This document shows positions 51,677 to 61,547 of a stretch of DNA of 64,000 bases, piece by piece (position 1 is the first letter of the stretch; every line of letters starts with the position of its first letter). The translations under genes and the position numbers were made by a program. The DNA is taken from contig NZ_KK211102.1 of the NCBI RefSeq assembly GCF_000620305.1, forward strand, positions 17,894 to 81,893, read 5' to 3'. The notes under the pieces were generated by a model. That model saw only the letters and a program-made list of their open reading frames with translations, was not told the DNA's origin and did no database searches. The stretch comes from Desulfitibacter alkalitolerans DSM 16504. Lineage in GTDB: Bacteria; Bacillota; DSM-16504; Desulfitibacterales; Desulfitibacteraceae.

Positions 51677-52681
51677 TCAACAAATTCTAGGCAGCTCCTC
51701 TCCTTCCAACAGCATTAGAGGTCTTTTAACTCCCAAATCCGTTTCCAGCAATACCGTACCTTTTAAATCCCTTGAGGCAACCCTGCCAATAACCTGTGCA
51801 TTTTTGCCCAGTGGATGGGATTGCAGCACTCTCATTATTTCTTCCTCCTTACTGGGATTGGCAATAATAGCAAGCTTGCCCTCATTGGCAAGGTAGAGGG
51901 GATCAAGGCCTAACATATCACACCCGGCTCTTACTGAGGGGTGCAGGGGAATTGCCTTTTCACAAATTTCCATTTTCGTTCCAGACTGATGTGCCAGCTC
52001 TAGTAAAATGCTTGCCAGTCCCCCTCGAGTGGGATCTCGCATACATGAAATCCCTCCAACATCAAGCAGCTCTTTTACCAGTCCATTTAATGGTGTACAA
52101 TCACTTTTCAGGTTCACTCCAAAGGATAAGCCCTCTCTGCAGCTTAGTATGGCCATGCCATGGTCACCTATGGTTCCATTAACGATTACCAGATCATCAA
52201 CATTAATATTTTTTGGAGATACAGAAGCACCCTCCGGGACTATCCCAATTCCTGAGGTGTTAATGTAAATCCTATCCGCACTCCCCCTTTCAACTATTTT
52301 TGTATCACCTGTCACAACATACACATCTGCCTCTACAGCTGTCTCATATAAAGATATTAGTATTTCCTGCAAATCCTTTATTAAAAACCCTTCTTCTATA
52401 ATCAAACCCACACTCATGTATTTGGGGATGGCACCTGCAGCTGCCAGGTCGTTTATTGTGCCGCAAGCAGCCAATTTGCCTATGTTCCCCCCGGGAAAAA
52501 ATATTGGAGATATGACAAAACTATCTGTGGTCATGGCAATTGTGCCCTTTTTAAGGGGCAGCAGGGCAGAATCATACAACTCATGACCATTGTTATTATT
52601 AAAAATCGGATATATGATTTCTTCAATGAGCTCCCTGGAAAGTCTGCCTCCACTTCCATGGGCTAGAGTAATTGTATCCAT
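51677..52681 (-). CDS. hypE: Hydrogenase maturation protein HypE
   Basis: 334 residues of the AIR-synthase-like family: AHGSGGRLSRELI near the start, ATP-binding regions (VTGDTKIVERGS, RDPTRGGLA) and the conserved C-terminal PRIC, whose Cys accepts the carbamoyl group from HypF and is dehydrated to thiocyanate for the iron cyanide ligands. GGAGGAA precedes ATG. It is the last hyp gene; order hypABFCDE is typical. Confidence 0.97.
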   Translation of the reverse strand: MDTITLAHGSGGRLSRELIEEIIYPIFNNNNGHELYDSALLPLKKGTIAMTTDSFVISPIFFPGGNIGKLAACGTINDLAAAGAIPKYMSVGLIIEEGFLIKDLQEILISLYETAVEADVYVVTGDTKIVERGSADRIYINTSGIGIVPEGASVSPKNINVDDLVIVNGTIGDHGMAILSCREGLSFGVNLKSDCTPLNGLVKELLDVGGISCMRDPTRGGLASILLELAHQSGTKMEICEKAIPLHPSVRAGCDMLGLDPLYLANEGKLAIIANPSKEEEIMRVLQSHPLGKNAQVIGRVASRDLKGTVLLETDLGVKRPLMLLEGEELPRIC

Positions 52682-52729
52682 TAAGTTCCTCCTAATTTAC
52701 TTCCTTTTTATTTTCTTGGTTTACTGCCC

Positions 52730-53818
52730 TTAAGCTTCATAACGATAGTAAGCAGCACATGCTCCCTCAGTTGAGACCATACATGGACCAAAAGGATTAA
52801 GGGGTGTACATAAGCCTTTAAACAAATCACATTCATTGGGTGTTTTTAACCCCTTTAATATATCACCACATGAGCAAATTGCTTCTTTTTCATTTATATA
52901 ATGATGATCCATTGCTAAACCAAATTTCACAGATGCATCGTAATCTCTATATTCTTCTCTTATATGCAGGCCGCTGTTGGGTATCACACCAAAGCCTCTC
53001 CACAGCACATCACCTGTCCTAAAAACTGTGTCCATGGTCTTTCTGGCTATGGGATTCCCATCTGGTTTTACTCCTCTAATATACTGAATATCTATTTTGG
53101 CCTTATTCTGTCTCATTTGCAGCAGCAGAAGGTACAGTCCATCTAATATGTCATGGATTTCAAAACCTGTAATAACACAAGGCTTCTTATACTGCTCTGC
53201 AACAAAGGTATAGGGAGAAGTTCCAATAATTGTACTTACATGGCCTGGGCAGATGAAACCATCAAGCTTTACCGAACCATCACAAAGGAGAGCCTCCAGC
53301 GCAGGAGGAACAAGCTTATGCATGGAATAAACAGAGTAGTTTCCAAGGCCCTGGCTTTTGGCTTGAATTATGGACAAGGCTGCTGTAGGAGCTGTAGTTT
53401 CAAAGCCAACTCCCAGGAATACCACCTCATGATCAGGGTTATTGCTGGCTAATCTTAATGCCTCTAGGGTTGAATAAACAACCACCACACCAGCACCCTG
53501 GCTTCTTGCTGCATTTAGAGTGCCTTTACTCCCCGGCACCCGCAGCAGGTCCCCAAAGGTTGCTATTATAACCCTTTTGTCTTTGGCTAGCTCCAGGTAA
53601 TTATCAATCTCCCTATCATGGGTCACACATACAGGACATCCCGGCCCGGAAATGAGTCTAATGTTATCTGGAAGTACCCTTCGCAATCCGCTCCTGCCTA
53701 TGGCCATGGTATGGGTCCCACAAATTTCCATTATGGAAACTGCAGGCAATCCCCGGGCTAGAGTTTCAATGTCTTTAAGTTTTTCAGAATAATTCCTCTC
53801 AGTATTGTGAAGCTTCAT
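52730..53818 (-). CDS. hypD: Hydrogenase maturation protein HypD
   Basis: 362 residues, with the family's Cys motifs EICGTHTMAI near residue 35 and GPGCPVCVT near 65, and a [4Fe-4S] cluster region at the C-terminus. HypD and HypC together build the Fe(CN)2CO unit. ATG 53818 is chosen because it gives the normal family N-terminus; a longer frame to 53890 covers hypC. It overlaps the end of hypC by 20 bases. Confidence 0.95.
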   Translation of the reverse strand: MKLHNTERNYSEKLKDIETLARGLPAVSIMEICGTHTMAIGRSGLRRVLPDNIRLISGPGCPVCVTHDREIDNYLELAKDKRVIIATFGDLLRVPGSKGTLNAARSQGAGVVVVYSTLEALRLASNNPDHEVVFLGVGFETTAPTAALSIIQAKSQGLGNYSVYSMHKLVPPALEALLCDGSVKLDGFICPGHVSTIIGTSPYTFVAEQYKKPCVITGFEIHDILDGLYLLLLQMRQNKAKIDIQYIRGVKPDGNPIARKTMDTVFRTGDVLWRGFGVIPNSGLHIREEYRDYDASVKFGLAMDHHYINEKEAICSCGDILKGLKTPNECDLFKGLCTPLNPFGPCMVSTEGACAAYYRYEA

Positions 53819-54023
53819 GGATTTCCTCCCACAGCTTAAGGGTCTCTTTTGCCTCAGCCTCGTCAATTTTATGAATGGCATATCCTGCATGGACTAACAC
53901 CCAATCACCTGGAAGTGCCTCGGGCGTTAAGGCAATGGAAATATTTTGTGTCAAGCCATTGACCTCCACAACTGCCATTTCCCCATCAGTACTTATTATT
54001 TTAAAGGGTACTGCCAGACACAT
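53799..54023 (-). CDS. hypC: Hydrogenase maturation chaperone HypC
   Basis: 74 residues beginning MCLAVPF; the second residue Cys is essential for binding the iron unit and HypD, which fixes the start at 54023 rather than 54038. The rest is the usual small OB-fold (GDWVLVHAGYAIHKID). GAGGTG precedes the ATG. It overlaps both hypF and hypD, marking tight coupling. Confidence 0.95.
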   Translation of the reverse strand: MCLAVPFKIISTDGEMAVVEVNGLTQNISIALTPEALPGDWVLVHAGYAIHKIDEAEAKETLKLWEEIHEASQY

Positions 54024-56325
54024 GCTCATGCACCTCATTTCCTATTATAACCTGCCCCAGGGATATGCCCCCATCATTGGCAGGAACCTGCTTGTGACAA
54101 TAAACCAGCAGACCTCTTTCTTTTAAAGCATTCACCAAGAGCTGTGTTAAAAGTATATTTTGAAAAACTCCCCCTGATAGGACAACCTTTTGCAGTCCTG
54201 TTTTTTCTGCAATGGCAAGGATGCCATCTTTTATTGCAGCTGCAATACCAAGGTGAAATTTATATGCCATTTCCTCAGGTCCAACAGCCCTTTCTAAATC
54301 GAAAAGTATTTCTTCCCACATGCCTGCAGTGTCTAATTCAAACATGACCTGTTTTCCGGGATGCATTTGCAGTGTGTAATGCTCTTTAACCGGCCTGGAC
54401 TTCCTGGCTAGGCTCTCTAGCTCCATGGGTGCCTGCCCTTCATAGGACTGGCTTTTACATACACCCATGAGTGCTGCCGCTGCATCAAACAGCCTGCCGC
54501 AGCTTGAAGTCATTACCGTATTGATTTTTCTTTCAAGCTGTCTTTCAATTACCCTTGCCTCATTATCCTCAATGCCCTTGAGCCATTTGGCGGCAAGTTT
54601 CCTCCCATGGCTGCCCAGGGTTGTGACAAGAAAGCTGTATGCCATACGTTCTGGTCTTTTTATGGTAATATCCCCACCAGGCAGGGGCACCTGGGACAGG
54701 TGTCCAGCCCTTTCAAAGGAACCATAATCCCCAACAAAAAACTCAAAACCCCAGATGGTCCTGTCAGTTCCAAATCCCGTCCCATCACAGACAATGCCAA
54801 TGACCTTTTCTGTTAATCCATTTTCAACCATACAGCTAACCATGTGGGCGTGGTGATGCTGAACACCTATAATGGACCCTCCCCATTTTGCAGATGCCTC
54901 CCGGGCATAATGTGTGGTCTGGTAATCTGGGTGCAGGTCATGGACAATGACTTCTGGTGCAATGTTTAAAAGTGAGGTCATTTTCAGGACTGTATCCCTG
55001 AACAGCTGCAGGTTTAAATAATTATCCATGTCACCCAAATACTGGCTTAAGAATACTTCCCTGTCTCTACCCAGGGCAAAGGTGTTTTTTAAATTACCGC
55101 CGCAAGCCAGTACGGGTTTTCCTATATTTGTATCTATACCTATGGGCAAGGGCACAAATCCCCTGGCCCTCCTTATTGGCTGCCAGTGGCCATTTATTAC
55201 ATGCCCTACCGAGTCATCACAGGGATTTTCAATTTGTCTATCATGTACTACAAGGTAATCAGCAAGATCCTTTAATTTTTCCCTGGCATCCTCATTTGTA
55301 GTAATTAAAGGGTTGCTTGCTAGATTAGCACTTGTTGCCACCAGAATTTTAACTTCAGGAGAAAACAGCAATAGATGCAGGGGTGTATAGGGAAGCATAA
55401 AGCCCAATGTATCCAGGCCGGGATTAATATCCCTTGCTAAAACCCTTTTAGCTTCATCCCTTTGCTTTAATATTACTATTGGCTTTGCCGGGCTCACCAG
55501 ATATTCCTCTTCTGTTGTAGATAGAAAACAGCACTTTCTAACATTGTCCAGATCTGCTGCCATTAGTGCAAAGGGTTTTCCATCTCTTAGCTTATTGTTT
55601 CTTAATCTACTTACAGCAGCAGTATTAGCAGCATCACATATCAAGTGAAAGCCACCTAATCCCTTGACTGCAAGGATATTTCCATCTTGTATCAACCTGC
55701 TCAGGTCAACCTCATGTGAATATCCAAGAAACCTTCCCTGAAAATCTTCGACATATACAAGGGGGCCGCATGCTCTACAGGCATTTGGCTGGGCATGAAA
55801 TCTTCTATCCAGCGGGTCCTCATATTCCTGCAGGCATTTGGGACACATTTTGAATTCCTTCATTGTGGTCAAATGCCTGTCATAGGGAATACCCTTGATA
55901 ATAGTATACCTGGGCCCACAGTTAGTACAGTTGGTCAATGGATATAAATATCTTCGATTTTCTGGGTCCAGGATTTCTCTTGCACAATGGGAACAGATTC
56001 CTAGATCTGGTGTTATTAAGGCTTTTTTATTGCCAGATGTATGACTTTCCTGAATAAAAAATCCAGAATAATTCTTAAACTCAACCTCTTTAACTGAAAA
56101 ACTCTCAATAACTGCCTGGGGTGGAGGTGCCTGCATTAAATCTTCAACAGCAAGGTTAACTGCCCTGGTGCTGCCCTCCCAATGAATGGTAACTCCCTCA
56201 GAGCTGTTATATACCCAGCCCTTCAAACCATATTTAAGTGAAATCTTATATACCCAGGGCCTGAAGCCCACACCCTGAACCACTCCTGAGATCTTTATTT
56301 CGCCAGCTGTTTTTTGGTTTTCCAT
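54001..56325 (-). CDS. hypF: Carbamoyltransferase HypF
   Basis: 774 residues, normal length. Domains: acylphosphatase-like (GVVQGVGFRPWV near 14), two zinc fingers (CSHCAREILD, CTNCGPRYT, CPKCLQEY, CRACGP; about 112-190), a YrdC-like domain (about 205-380), and a C-terminal Kae1-like domain with VQHHHAHMVS near 478. HypF makes the carbamoyl group for cyanide synthesis from carbamoyl phosphate and hands it to HypE. It overlaps hypB by 31 bases and hypC by 23. Confidence 0.97.
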   Translation of the reverse strand: MENQKTAGEIKISGVVQGVGFRPWVYKISLKYGLKGWVYNSSEGVTIHWEGSTRAVNLAVEDLMQAPPPQAVIESFSVKEVEFKNYSGFFIQESHTSGNKKALITPDLGICSHCAREILDPENRRYLYPLTNCTNCGPRYTIIKGIPYDRHLTTMKEFKMCPKCLQEYEDPLDRRFHAQPNACRACGPLVYVEDFQGRFLGYSHEVDLSRLIQDGNILAVKGLGGFHLICDAANTAAVSRLRNNKLRDGKPFALMAADLDNVRKCCFLSTTEEEYLVSPAKPIVILKQRDEAKRVLARDINPGLDTLGFMLPYTPLHLLLFSPEVKILVATSANLASNPLITTNEDAREKLKDLADYLVVHDRQIENPCDDSVGHVINGHWQPIRRARGFVPLPIGIDTNIGKPVLACGGNLKNTFALGRDREVFLSQYLGDMDNYLNLQLFRDTVLKMTSLLNIAPEVIVHDLHPDYQTTHYAREASAKWGGSIIGVQHHHAHMVSCMVENGLTEKVIGIVCDGTGFGTDRTIWGFEFFVGDYGSFERAGHLSQVPLPGGDITIKRPERMAYSFLVTTLGSHGRKLAAKWLKGIEDNEARVIERQLERKINTVMTSSCGRLFDAAAALMGVCKSQSYEGQAPMELESLARKSRPVKEHYTLQMHPGKQVMFELDTAGMWEEILFDLERAVGPEEMAYKFHLGIAAAIKDGILAIAEKTGLQKVVLSGGVFQNILLTQLLVNALKERGLLVYCHKQVPANDGGISLGQVIIGNEVHEHVSGSTL

Positions 56326-56966
56326 GCTATTTCATCCCCTAGCCAGCTATACCAATCATCCATGCCTTCTCCTGTCAATGCAGATACTTGAAATATTTTT
56401 ATCCTGGGATTAAGGCTGTATACATCATTAAAGAAACTATTCATGTTAAAATTGGTATAGGGAATTAAGTCTACCTTGTTTAAGATACAGGCTTTGGCTT
56501 CTGAAAACATCATAGGATATTTTAGGGGCTTGTCATCACCTTCTGGAACACTGCTGACAACTACCTTGAAATCCTCTCCCAGGTCAAAAACTCCAGGACA
56601 GACAAGATTTCCTACATTCTCAATGATTATAATGTCCAGGCCCTTTATGTTAAATTCTTCCATGGCCTTGTAAACCATATCGGCACTCAAGTGGCATCCG
56701 CCTTCTGTATTTATCTGGACCACTGAAACTCCATGGCTGTTTATCCTCTCTGCATCCCTGCTGGTCATGAGGTCACCTTCAATGACCCCTATATTAAATA
56801 CTGTCTTTAACTCATCAATGGTTCTTTCCAGGAGAGTGGTTTTACCCGCTCCAGGAGAGCTCATCATATTAATGCACAAGGTTTTTTCTTTGGCAAACAA
56901 GCTTCTATTAAGCTGTGCCTGGCCCTCATTGCGGGTCAATATGTTTTTTACAACCTTGATTTTCAT
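56295..56966 (-). CDS. hypB: Nickel-insertion GTPase HypB
   Basis: 223 residues with Walker A SSPGAGKTTLLE near residue 37, the metal-binding EGGCHLSADMV near 108, and NKVDLIPY near 163. It uses GTP hydrolysis to deliver nickel to the large subunit with HypA. The N-terminal His-rich nickel-store found in some HypB proteins is absent. AGTAGCC-type weak site precedes ATG, which lies 11 bases past the hypA stop. Confidence 0.96.
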   Translation of the reverse strand: MKIKVVKNILTRNEGQAQLNRSLFAKEKTLCINMMSSPGAGKTTLLERTIDELKTVFNIGVIEGDLMTSRDAERINSHGVSVVQINTEGGCHLSADMVYKAMEEFNIKGLDIIIIENVGNLVCPGVFDLGEDFKVVVSSVPEGDDKPLKYPMMFSEAKACILNKVDLIPYTNFNMNSFFNDVYSLNPRIKIFQVSALTGEGMDDWYSWLGDEIAWKTKKQLAK

Positions 56967-56977
56967 GGCTACTCCAC

Positions 56978-57316
56978 CTACTCGCCTTCAATATAGTCAA
57001 CATACAGCTCTCTGCCGGAAAGTATCTCCCTGGCGCCGCCACCACAGTTTTTACAGGCAGGGCCAAGGTTAATCAGGTACTCATTTGCACACCTGCTGCA
57101 TAGTGCAACTGCTTTAATTTTTTCTACTTCAAGTACTGCTTCCTCATGTGGGGAGTTTTCAACAGACAACTGCCAGCAGAATTCAAGAACCTCTGGCACA
57201 ACACCTGTGAGCTCCCCAACAACAATTTTTACCTTTTTTAAGGTTTTTATATTGTGCTCCTTTATCTGGCAATTTATCACATCTAACATATTGTCTAATA
57301 TTGCCATTTCATGCAA
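56978..57316 (-). CDS. hypA: Nickel chaperone HypA
   Basis: 112 residues starting at TTG 57316, giving MHEMAILDNML; His2 is the nickel ligand, so this start is required and the upstream GTG at 57325 would spoil it. The zinc domain is CSRCANEYL near 74 and CKNCGGG near 90. It heads the hyp-hdr-mvh cluster. No clear promoter was identified in the 230 bp upstream. Confidence 0.95.
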   Translation of the reverse strand: MHEMAILDNMLDVINCQIKEHNIKTLKKVKIVVGELTGVVPEVLEFCWQLSVENSPHEEAVLEVEKIKAVALCSRCANEYLINLGPACKNCGGGAREILSGRELYVDYIEGE

Positions 57317-57508
57317 ATTAGTCACTTCCCATTTTTATTTTATCAAATAATTTAAATATTTTGTTAAATAATTTTCTATATACTTATGGTAAAAACCTTT
57401 AATATATCCAAGTTTCTTTTATTATTTTTTCCAATAATGGTAATGCAAAACATAAATAAACCATAAAATTATCTTATTAACCTATAAACAAAAGCTACTA
57501 TCAAAGAG

Positions 57509-57539
57509 GAAAGACAAAGGAACCGTCCCTTTGTCTTTC
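57509..57539. repeat. 12-bp palindromic hairpin with GACAAAGG core
   Basis: Arms GAAAGACAAAGG and CCTTTGTCTTTC are perfect around the loop AACCGTC. The core is shared with the terminator at 25299-25336, and the inner GGAACCGTCCC resembles REP-type palindromes. It lies between hypA and the LarA-like gene, and could end transcription of the latter. Confidence 0.7.
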
Positions 57540-57573
57540 TTTGTCTTGTTACATGCTCTATATCTTATTTGTC

Positions 57574-58833
57574 TTATAGCTCAAGATGCAGATTGCCCTC
57601 TGCATCAAACTTTAGTTTTTCTTCTCCTAATACTTCTACATAATCTCTTTCCTTGACCTGCTCAAGTAGAGCCTCAGATACAAGGATTTCTTTTACCTCC
57701 AAGGTGTTTTTAATGAATGCAACCCTGGCATCTTCCATTGTCACCTTTCTGTTGCAGCAGGACAGGGCGGTTAAAATAGCCTCTCTATCTGAGTTCTGGA
57801 TAATGGGTATAAAACCTCTTTCTAGGAAGCCTGAGCATATTACATTGGCATAGGTAGTTTCCAGATCAACCTTTTCATACAACCTCCGGGTAATAACATC
57901 TGCAAGGCCTATTCCCAGGGCATTATGGTGACTTTCCTCTGTCAAGTCAAGGCAGACAATCCTGTAAATAAACAAATCATCACTTTCCTCTTGACCCCTG
58001 ACAAGTATTCTGCCGGTAATATTAGAATCCATGCCTACTCCGCTAATGTTTTTGCCCATTTCCTGAACAACAAGAACATCAGCATTTCTAAAGGGCAGGC
58101 TCGGCATGAGCTTTTTAGCTTCAATAATTAGTTCCTTTTCTCTTTCTTCTATTTTATCCTTGGGTAAAACTTCAATGATAGCTGTAGTATCCTCGGCATT
58201 TTCCAAAACAGCTATCCCAAGAAGAATAGGTGCTTTTTCCATGATTACCATGGCAGCCCTTGGTATTAGCTTGGCAAGTCCATAGATGCCAAACTCATGG
58301 ATAGCCAATGCTCCAATATGGTTTCCAAAACCAATGGCCACTTGCTTTAATAGACCACTTTCAGTAATATCATGAAAATCAGTATGGGGCTTGATTCTGT
58401 TCAGCAGAATAAGCCCATCCATTGCTAGGGCAATCTTGTCGCAATATACAGGCATTCCTTCAGGTTCAAGGGTTCCTACCTGCTCAACCTCCATGCTGCT
58501 TAAAACAGGTGCACCCACTGTCTCCTCTGTTATACCATAACCCTTTAAGTATTCTTCCTGACCCTCTGCAGTAGCTCCTCCATGGCTTCCCATTGCAGGA
58601 ATTATATGAGGAATGGCACCGTGCTTTTTAACTTCAGCTACAACTGCTTTGACCATTTTGGGAATTTGGTATATACCCCTGCTGCCCACTGCAATTCCAA
58701 TTTTGGCTCCTGGAGAAAACAGCTCCTTATACTGGCTTATACCATCAGCAATAGCTTCCTCAACATTTTCAATTTTTTTAACATTAAAGTCCTGTTTAAT
58801 GCGATACATCCTGGGTATTTCTTTAACTCTCAT
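57574..58833 (-). CDS. LarA-like (DUF2088) protein, nickel-dependent racemase family
   Basis: 419 residues. The N-terminal part resembles the LarA nucleotide/nickel-pincer fold: GIAVGSRGIYQIPKMV near 47, AMGSHGGATAEGQEEYL near 82, and RIKPHTDFHD near 143 with the His/Lys cluster expected at the pincer-bound site. LarA interconverts L- and D-lactate; relatives act on other 2-hydroxyacids. ATG 58833 follows GGAGGGG. It lies between hyp genes for nickel and the GlcD-type oxidase genes, fitting lactate use, although no larB, C or E cofactor gene is seen. Its activity is therefore unproven. Confidence 0.75.
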   Translation of the reverse strand: MRVKEIPRMYRIKQDFNVKKIENVEEAIADGISQYKELFSPGAKIGIAVGSRGIYQIPKMVKAVVAEVKKHGAIPHIIPAMGSHGGATAEGQEEYLKGYGITEETVGAPVLSSMEVEQVGTLEPEGMPVYCDKIALAMDGLILLNRIKPHTDFHDITESGLLKQVAIGFGNHIGALAIHEFGIYGLAKLIPRAAMVIMEKAPILLGIAVLENAEDTTAIIEVLPKDKIEEREKELIIEAKKLMPSLPFRNADVLVVQEMGKNISGVGMDSNITGRILVRGQEESDDLFIYRIVCLDLTEESHHNALGIGLADVITRRLYEKVDLETTYANVICSGFLERGFIPIIQNSDREAILTALSCCNRKVTMEDARVAFIKNTLEVKEILVSEALLEQVKERDYVEVLGEEKLKFDAEGNLHLEL

Positions 58834-59029
58834 TTTGTACCCCTCCATTTCAACTATTATTTTATATCCTTCCCTTTTGTTTTTCAACTTACATATGTAA
58901 AGAACAACCATCCCGGTTATTTTATTTCCCCAATCATAATTACTGCCTATCCCATGAATGCCCCACTAGCCTGCTCATGGGTTTGACCCTAACATCAGGT
59001 TGGTAAGCTGCTGCTATTGCTTAGAGTTT

Positions 59030-59062
59030 ATAATCCAGCAGGCACATGGCCTGCTGGATTAT
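59030..59062. terminator. Strong hairpin between glcF-like and larA-like genes
   Basis: Arms ATAATCCAGCAGGC and GCCTGCTGGATTAT are perfect around a five-base loop. It lies 18 bp past the glcF-like stop. A T run is lacking on the minus strand, so termination is plausible but not certain. Confidence 0.55.
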
Positions 59063-59079
59063 ATAAAAAGGAGGTTGGG

Positions 59080-60330
59080 TTAGGTGTTTATAGCTTTATC
59101 TAATAGCTCCATGGGATGGAGTGTATTAGCCTTGATCTTTCTGCTTCTGAGTCCATGGCCAAGCTGCATCATGCATGCTGGACAGGAGGTAGCTAGAATA
59201 TTAGCTCCAGTTTCCCGAAAATTATCCAGCTTCATCTGGAGAATGGCCTCAGAGTTATCATCCTGGAGGAAGCAGTAGGAACCTGCTCCTCCGCAGCACC
59301 AATTTGCCTGCTTCATTTCTATAAATTCAACGCCAGGAATAAATTTAAGAAGCTCTCTTGGCTCCTGGTTTATCTTTAAGCCCCTCACGCCATGGCATGG
59401 ATCATGATAGCTGACTTTGTATGCTACATTTTTGAGTTTTTGGGAATCTATTTCTAGATGTTCAAGTACAAACTTATTTACATCAATTATTTTATTGCTG
59501 ATTTCTTCAGCCTTTTGACTATAATCTTTATCATCCTTTAAGAGCTCGGCATATTCTTTCAAGGTGCTGCCGCATGTTGCACAATCAATGACAATATAGT
59601 CCAGATCTTTGCCTGCAAACTTGTCAATATTGTCCTTGGCAAGTCTTCTTCCCTCATCAAAGTCTCCTGCACTTTGATGGGGTCCGCCGCAGCACTCAAC
59701 CTCTGGAACATACACCTGACAGTTATGATGCTGAAGCACCTTTACAGTAGCTGCTGCAACCTGGCTGAAAAAGGCATTAGTGGCACATCCAACATAATAG
59801 CCCACCTTGAACCTGGGGTTAGCAATATTTTTTATTAGCTCTGGCGCCTGCTGGAAAAAACTCTTTTTTGGAAGTGGAGGCAGTAGGTCTTCCATTCTTT
59901 TTACTTTTTTCGCTACTCCCAGGATGCCGCTGCCCCTGACCAGCCATCTGGCCCCACTATGCTGATAAAAGCGAGCCAGGCTTGACACAGCCTTAAATCT
60001 TTTTTGGTTGGAAAAAATTCCCCTGTAAGCTGCTTTATGAAAAAGCGAAAACCCATTAGCAGCATTTATCTTCTCTCTTGCCTCCATCATGATTTTGTCA
60101 GTTGCTACAGATGATGGGCAGTTTGTGACACAGGCTTTACATAACAGACAGCTTTTAATATGCTGTTCTATTTCTGGTTCACTTCCCCATTTATAGCTGC
60201 CCTCACAAACCAGGCGAGCCAGCCTTACTCTGCCCCGGGCAACATTTGCTTCGTTTTTTGTAATTATATAGGTTGGGCAAACCTCCTGACAGAAGCCGCA
60301 TTTGTTGCATTTTAAGATCTTTTCTTCCAT
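59080..60330 (-). CDS. glcF: GlcF-like iron-sulfur subunit of a 2-hydroxyacid oxidase
   Basis: 416 residues: two ferredoxin motifs at the N-terminus (CNKCGFCQEVCP, CLLCKACVTNCP) and two CCG domains (VECCGGPHQSAG near 210 and WCCGGAGSYCF near 345). This is the electron-transfer subunit of glycolate oxidase or D-lactate dehydrogenase, related to HdrD-type proteins. Its ATG directly abuts the stop of the next upstream gene (TAGATG). In an anaerobe electrons would go to a quinone, ferredoxin or flavoprotein, unspecified here. Confidence 0.9.
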   Translation of the reverse strand: MEEKILKCNKCGFCQEVCPTYIITKNEANVARGRVRLARLVCEGSYKWGSEPEIEQHIKSCLLCKACVTNCPSSVATDKIMMEAREKINAANGFSLFHKAAYRGIFSNQKRFKAVSSLARFYQHSGARWLVRGSGILGVAKKVKRMEDLLPPLPKKSFFQQAPELIKNIANPRFKVGYYVGCATNAFFSQVAAATVKVLQHHNCQVYVPEVECCGGPHQSAGDFDEGRRLAKDNIDKFAGKDLDYIVIDCATCGSTLKEYAELLKDDKDYSQKAEEISNKIIDVNKFVLEHLEIDSQKLKNVAYKVSYHDPCHGVRGLKINQEPRELLKFIPGVEFIEMKQANWCCGGAGSYCFLQDDNSEAILQMKLDNFRETGANILATSCPACMMQLGHGLRSRKIKANTLHPMELLDKAINT

Positions 60331-61518
60331 CTAGCTCACCTCCACAAACCTTGGGTTGTTTGGGTACATAATCCTATTAGGGTCAAGGTTTCTTTTAATC
60401 CTGTTATACAAGATATCCACAGGTGACCTTTCGTCACTAAAGCTGAAATTAAACTCCTGCAGACGTTCCCCTAGCATTTTTTTAACTTCTTGCACATTGG
60501 CCGTAGTTGTTAATTGCACCAGGCCACTTCCCCCGTCCAGTAAAATGTCCATGGAGGTGTTATCCAATATTGCATCAAGCTCCCTTGGCAGATAATCTAA
60601 TAAGGTTCTGCGATCTGTTCCAAGTATTATCTCTGCCTGTGAAGCCTTGCTGCCCAGCAGGTCTTCCAGGTAATCATCCACACTGTTTGTTCCTGTAATT
60701 ATTTGTTTAATGTCTAGCAGACTTTTCAAGGAGTCAAGCTGATGAGTCACAGCCTGCCTGGAGCCGGCAAGGACAAAAACTCCTCCATATTTTGGGCCTT
60801 CATCTAGTCCCAGCAGCTTTCCTGACATACCCATAAAGGACACCAAAGCATACCTTTTTGCCAACACTTCCTTCATTTGCTGGGTCAAATCATCAATTGA
60901 AGCTGCATAGGTTATAAAAAGGGCTTTTTCAACGGGCATGGGAATTAACTTAAAAGTAGCCTTGACTATAACGCCCAGGGTTCCCCAGCTTTTGGCAAAT
61001 AACCTTGTAAAGTCGTAGCCGGTAACATTTTTTACAGTTTTTCCACCTGTTTTTATAAGCTCACCTGTAGGGGTGATAAATTCAAGGCCTAACAAATAAT
61101 CATGGATAGTACCACGGGCATACTGCTCAATGCCTCCTGCATCCCTGGCCAGCAAACCGCCGATAGTTGAGTTTGGCTTTTCATGATGACTTACCGGCAG
61201 TAAAAAATTATATTCTCTTAAAGCTTCAGCCAGCTCTTTAATACTAATTCCAGCTTCAACGCTAACTGTCAAATCGGCTTTAGCCAGTTCCACTATCCTG
61301 TTCATTTTGCGCATAGACAAATAGACCTTTGTCTTATCGGCTCCAATTATTTGGCTTCCGCTGCCAATAGGCACCATGCTTATCTTCTCATCATTGCACA
61401 GCTTAATAAAGGAACTAACTTCTTCAGAGCTTTGAGGATAAACTATTAGATTTTCCTCTATTCTATCTGCCTGTAATGTGGGCAATTTCTCCCTTATTCT
61501 TCCTTCAATAGAATTCAT
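60331..61518 (-). CDS. glcE: GlcE-like FAD-binding subunit of a 2-hydroxyacid oxidase
   Basis: 395 residues of the FAD_binding_4 family, shorter than GlcD: SMVPIGSGSQIIGADK near 50, NSTIGGLLARDAGGIEQY near 119, and TGGKTVKNVTGYDFTRLF near 156. It is the accessory flavin subunit of the GlcDEF complex. ATG 61518 is preferred because GGGAGG lies upstream; GTG 61530 abuts that site. It lies 17-29 bases after the glcD-like stop and directly precedes glcF. Confidence 0.88.
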   Translation of the reverse strand: MNSIEGRIREKLPTLQADRIEENLIVYPQSSEEVSSFIKLCNDEKISMVPIGSGSQIIGADKTKVYLSMRKMNRIVELAKADLTVSVEAGISIKELAEALREYNFLLPVSHHEKPNSTIGGLLARDAGGIEQYARGTIHDYLLGLEFITPTGELIKTGGKTVKNVTGYDFTRLFAKSWGTLGVIVKATFKLIPMPVEKALFITYAASIDDLTQQMKEVLAKRYALVSFMGMSGKLLGLDEGPKYGGVFVLAGSRQAVTHQLDSLKSLLDIKQIITGTNSVDDYLEDLLGSKASQAEIILGTDRRTLLDYLPRELDAILDNTSMDILLDGGSGLVQLTTTANVQEVKKMLGERLQEFNFSFSDERSPVDILYNRIKRNLDPNRIMYPNNPRFVEVS

Positions 61519-61547
61519 ACTTATTGCCACCCTCCCATTAATGCCTT

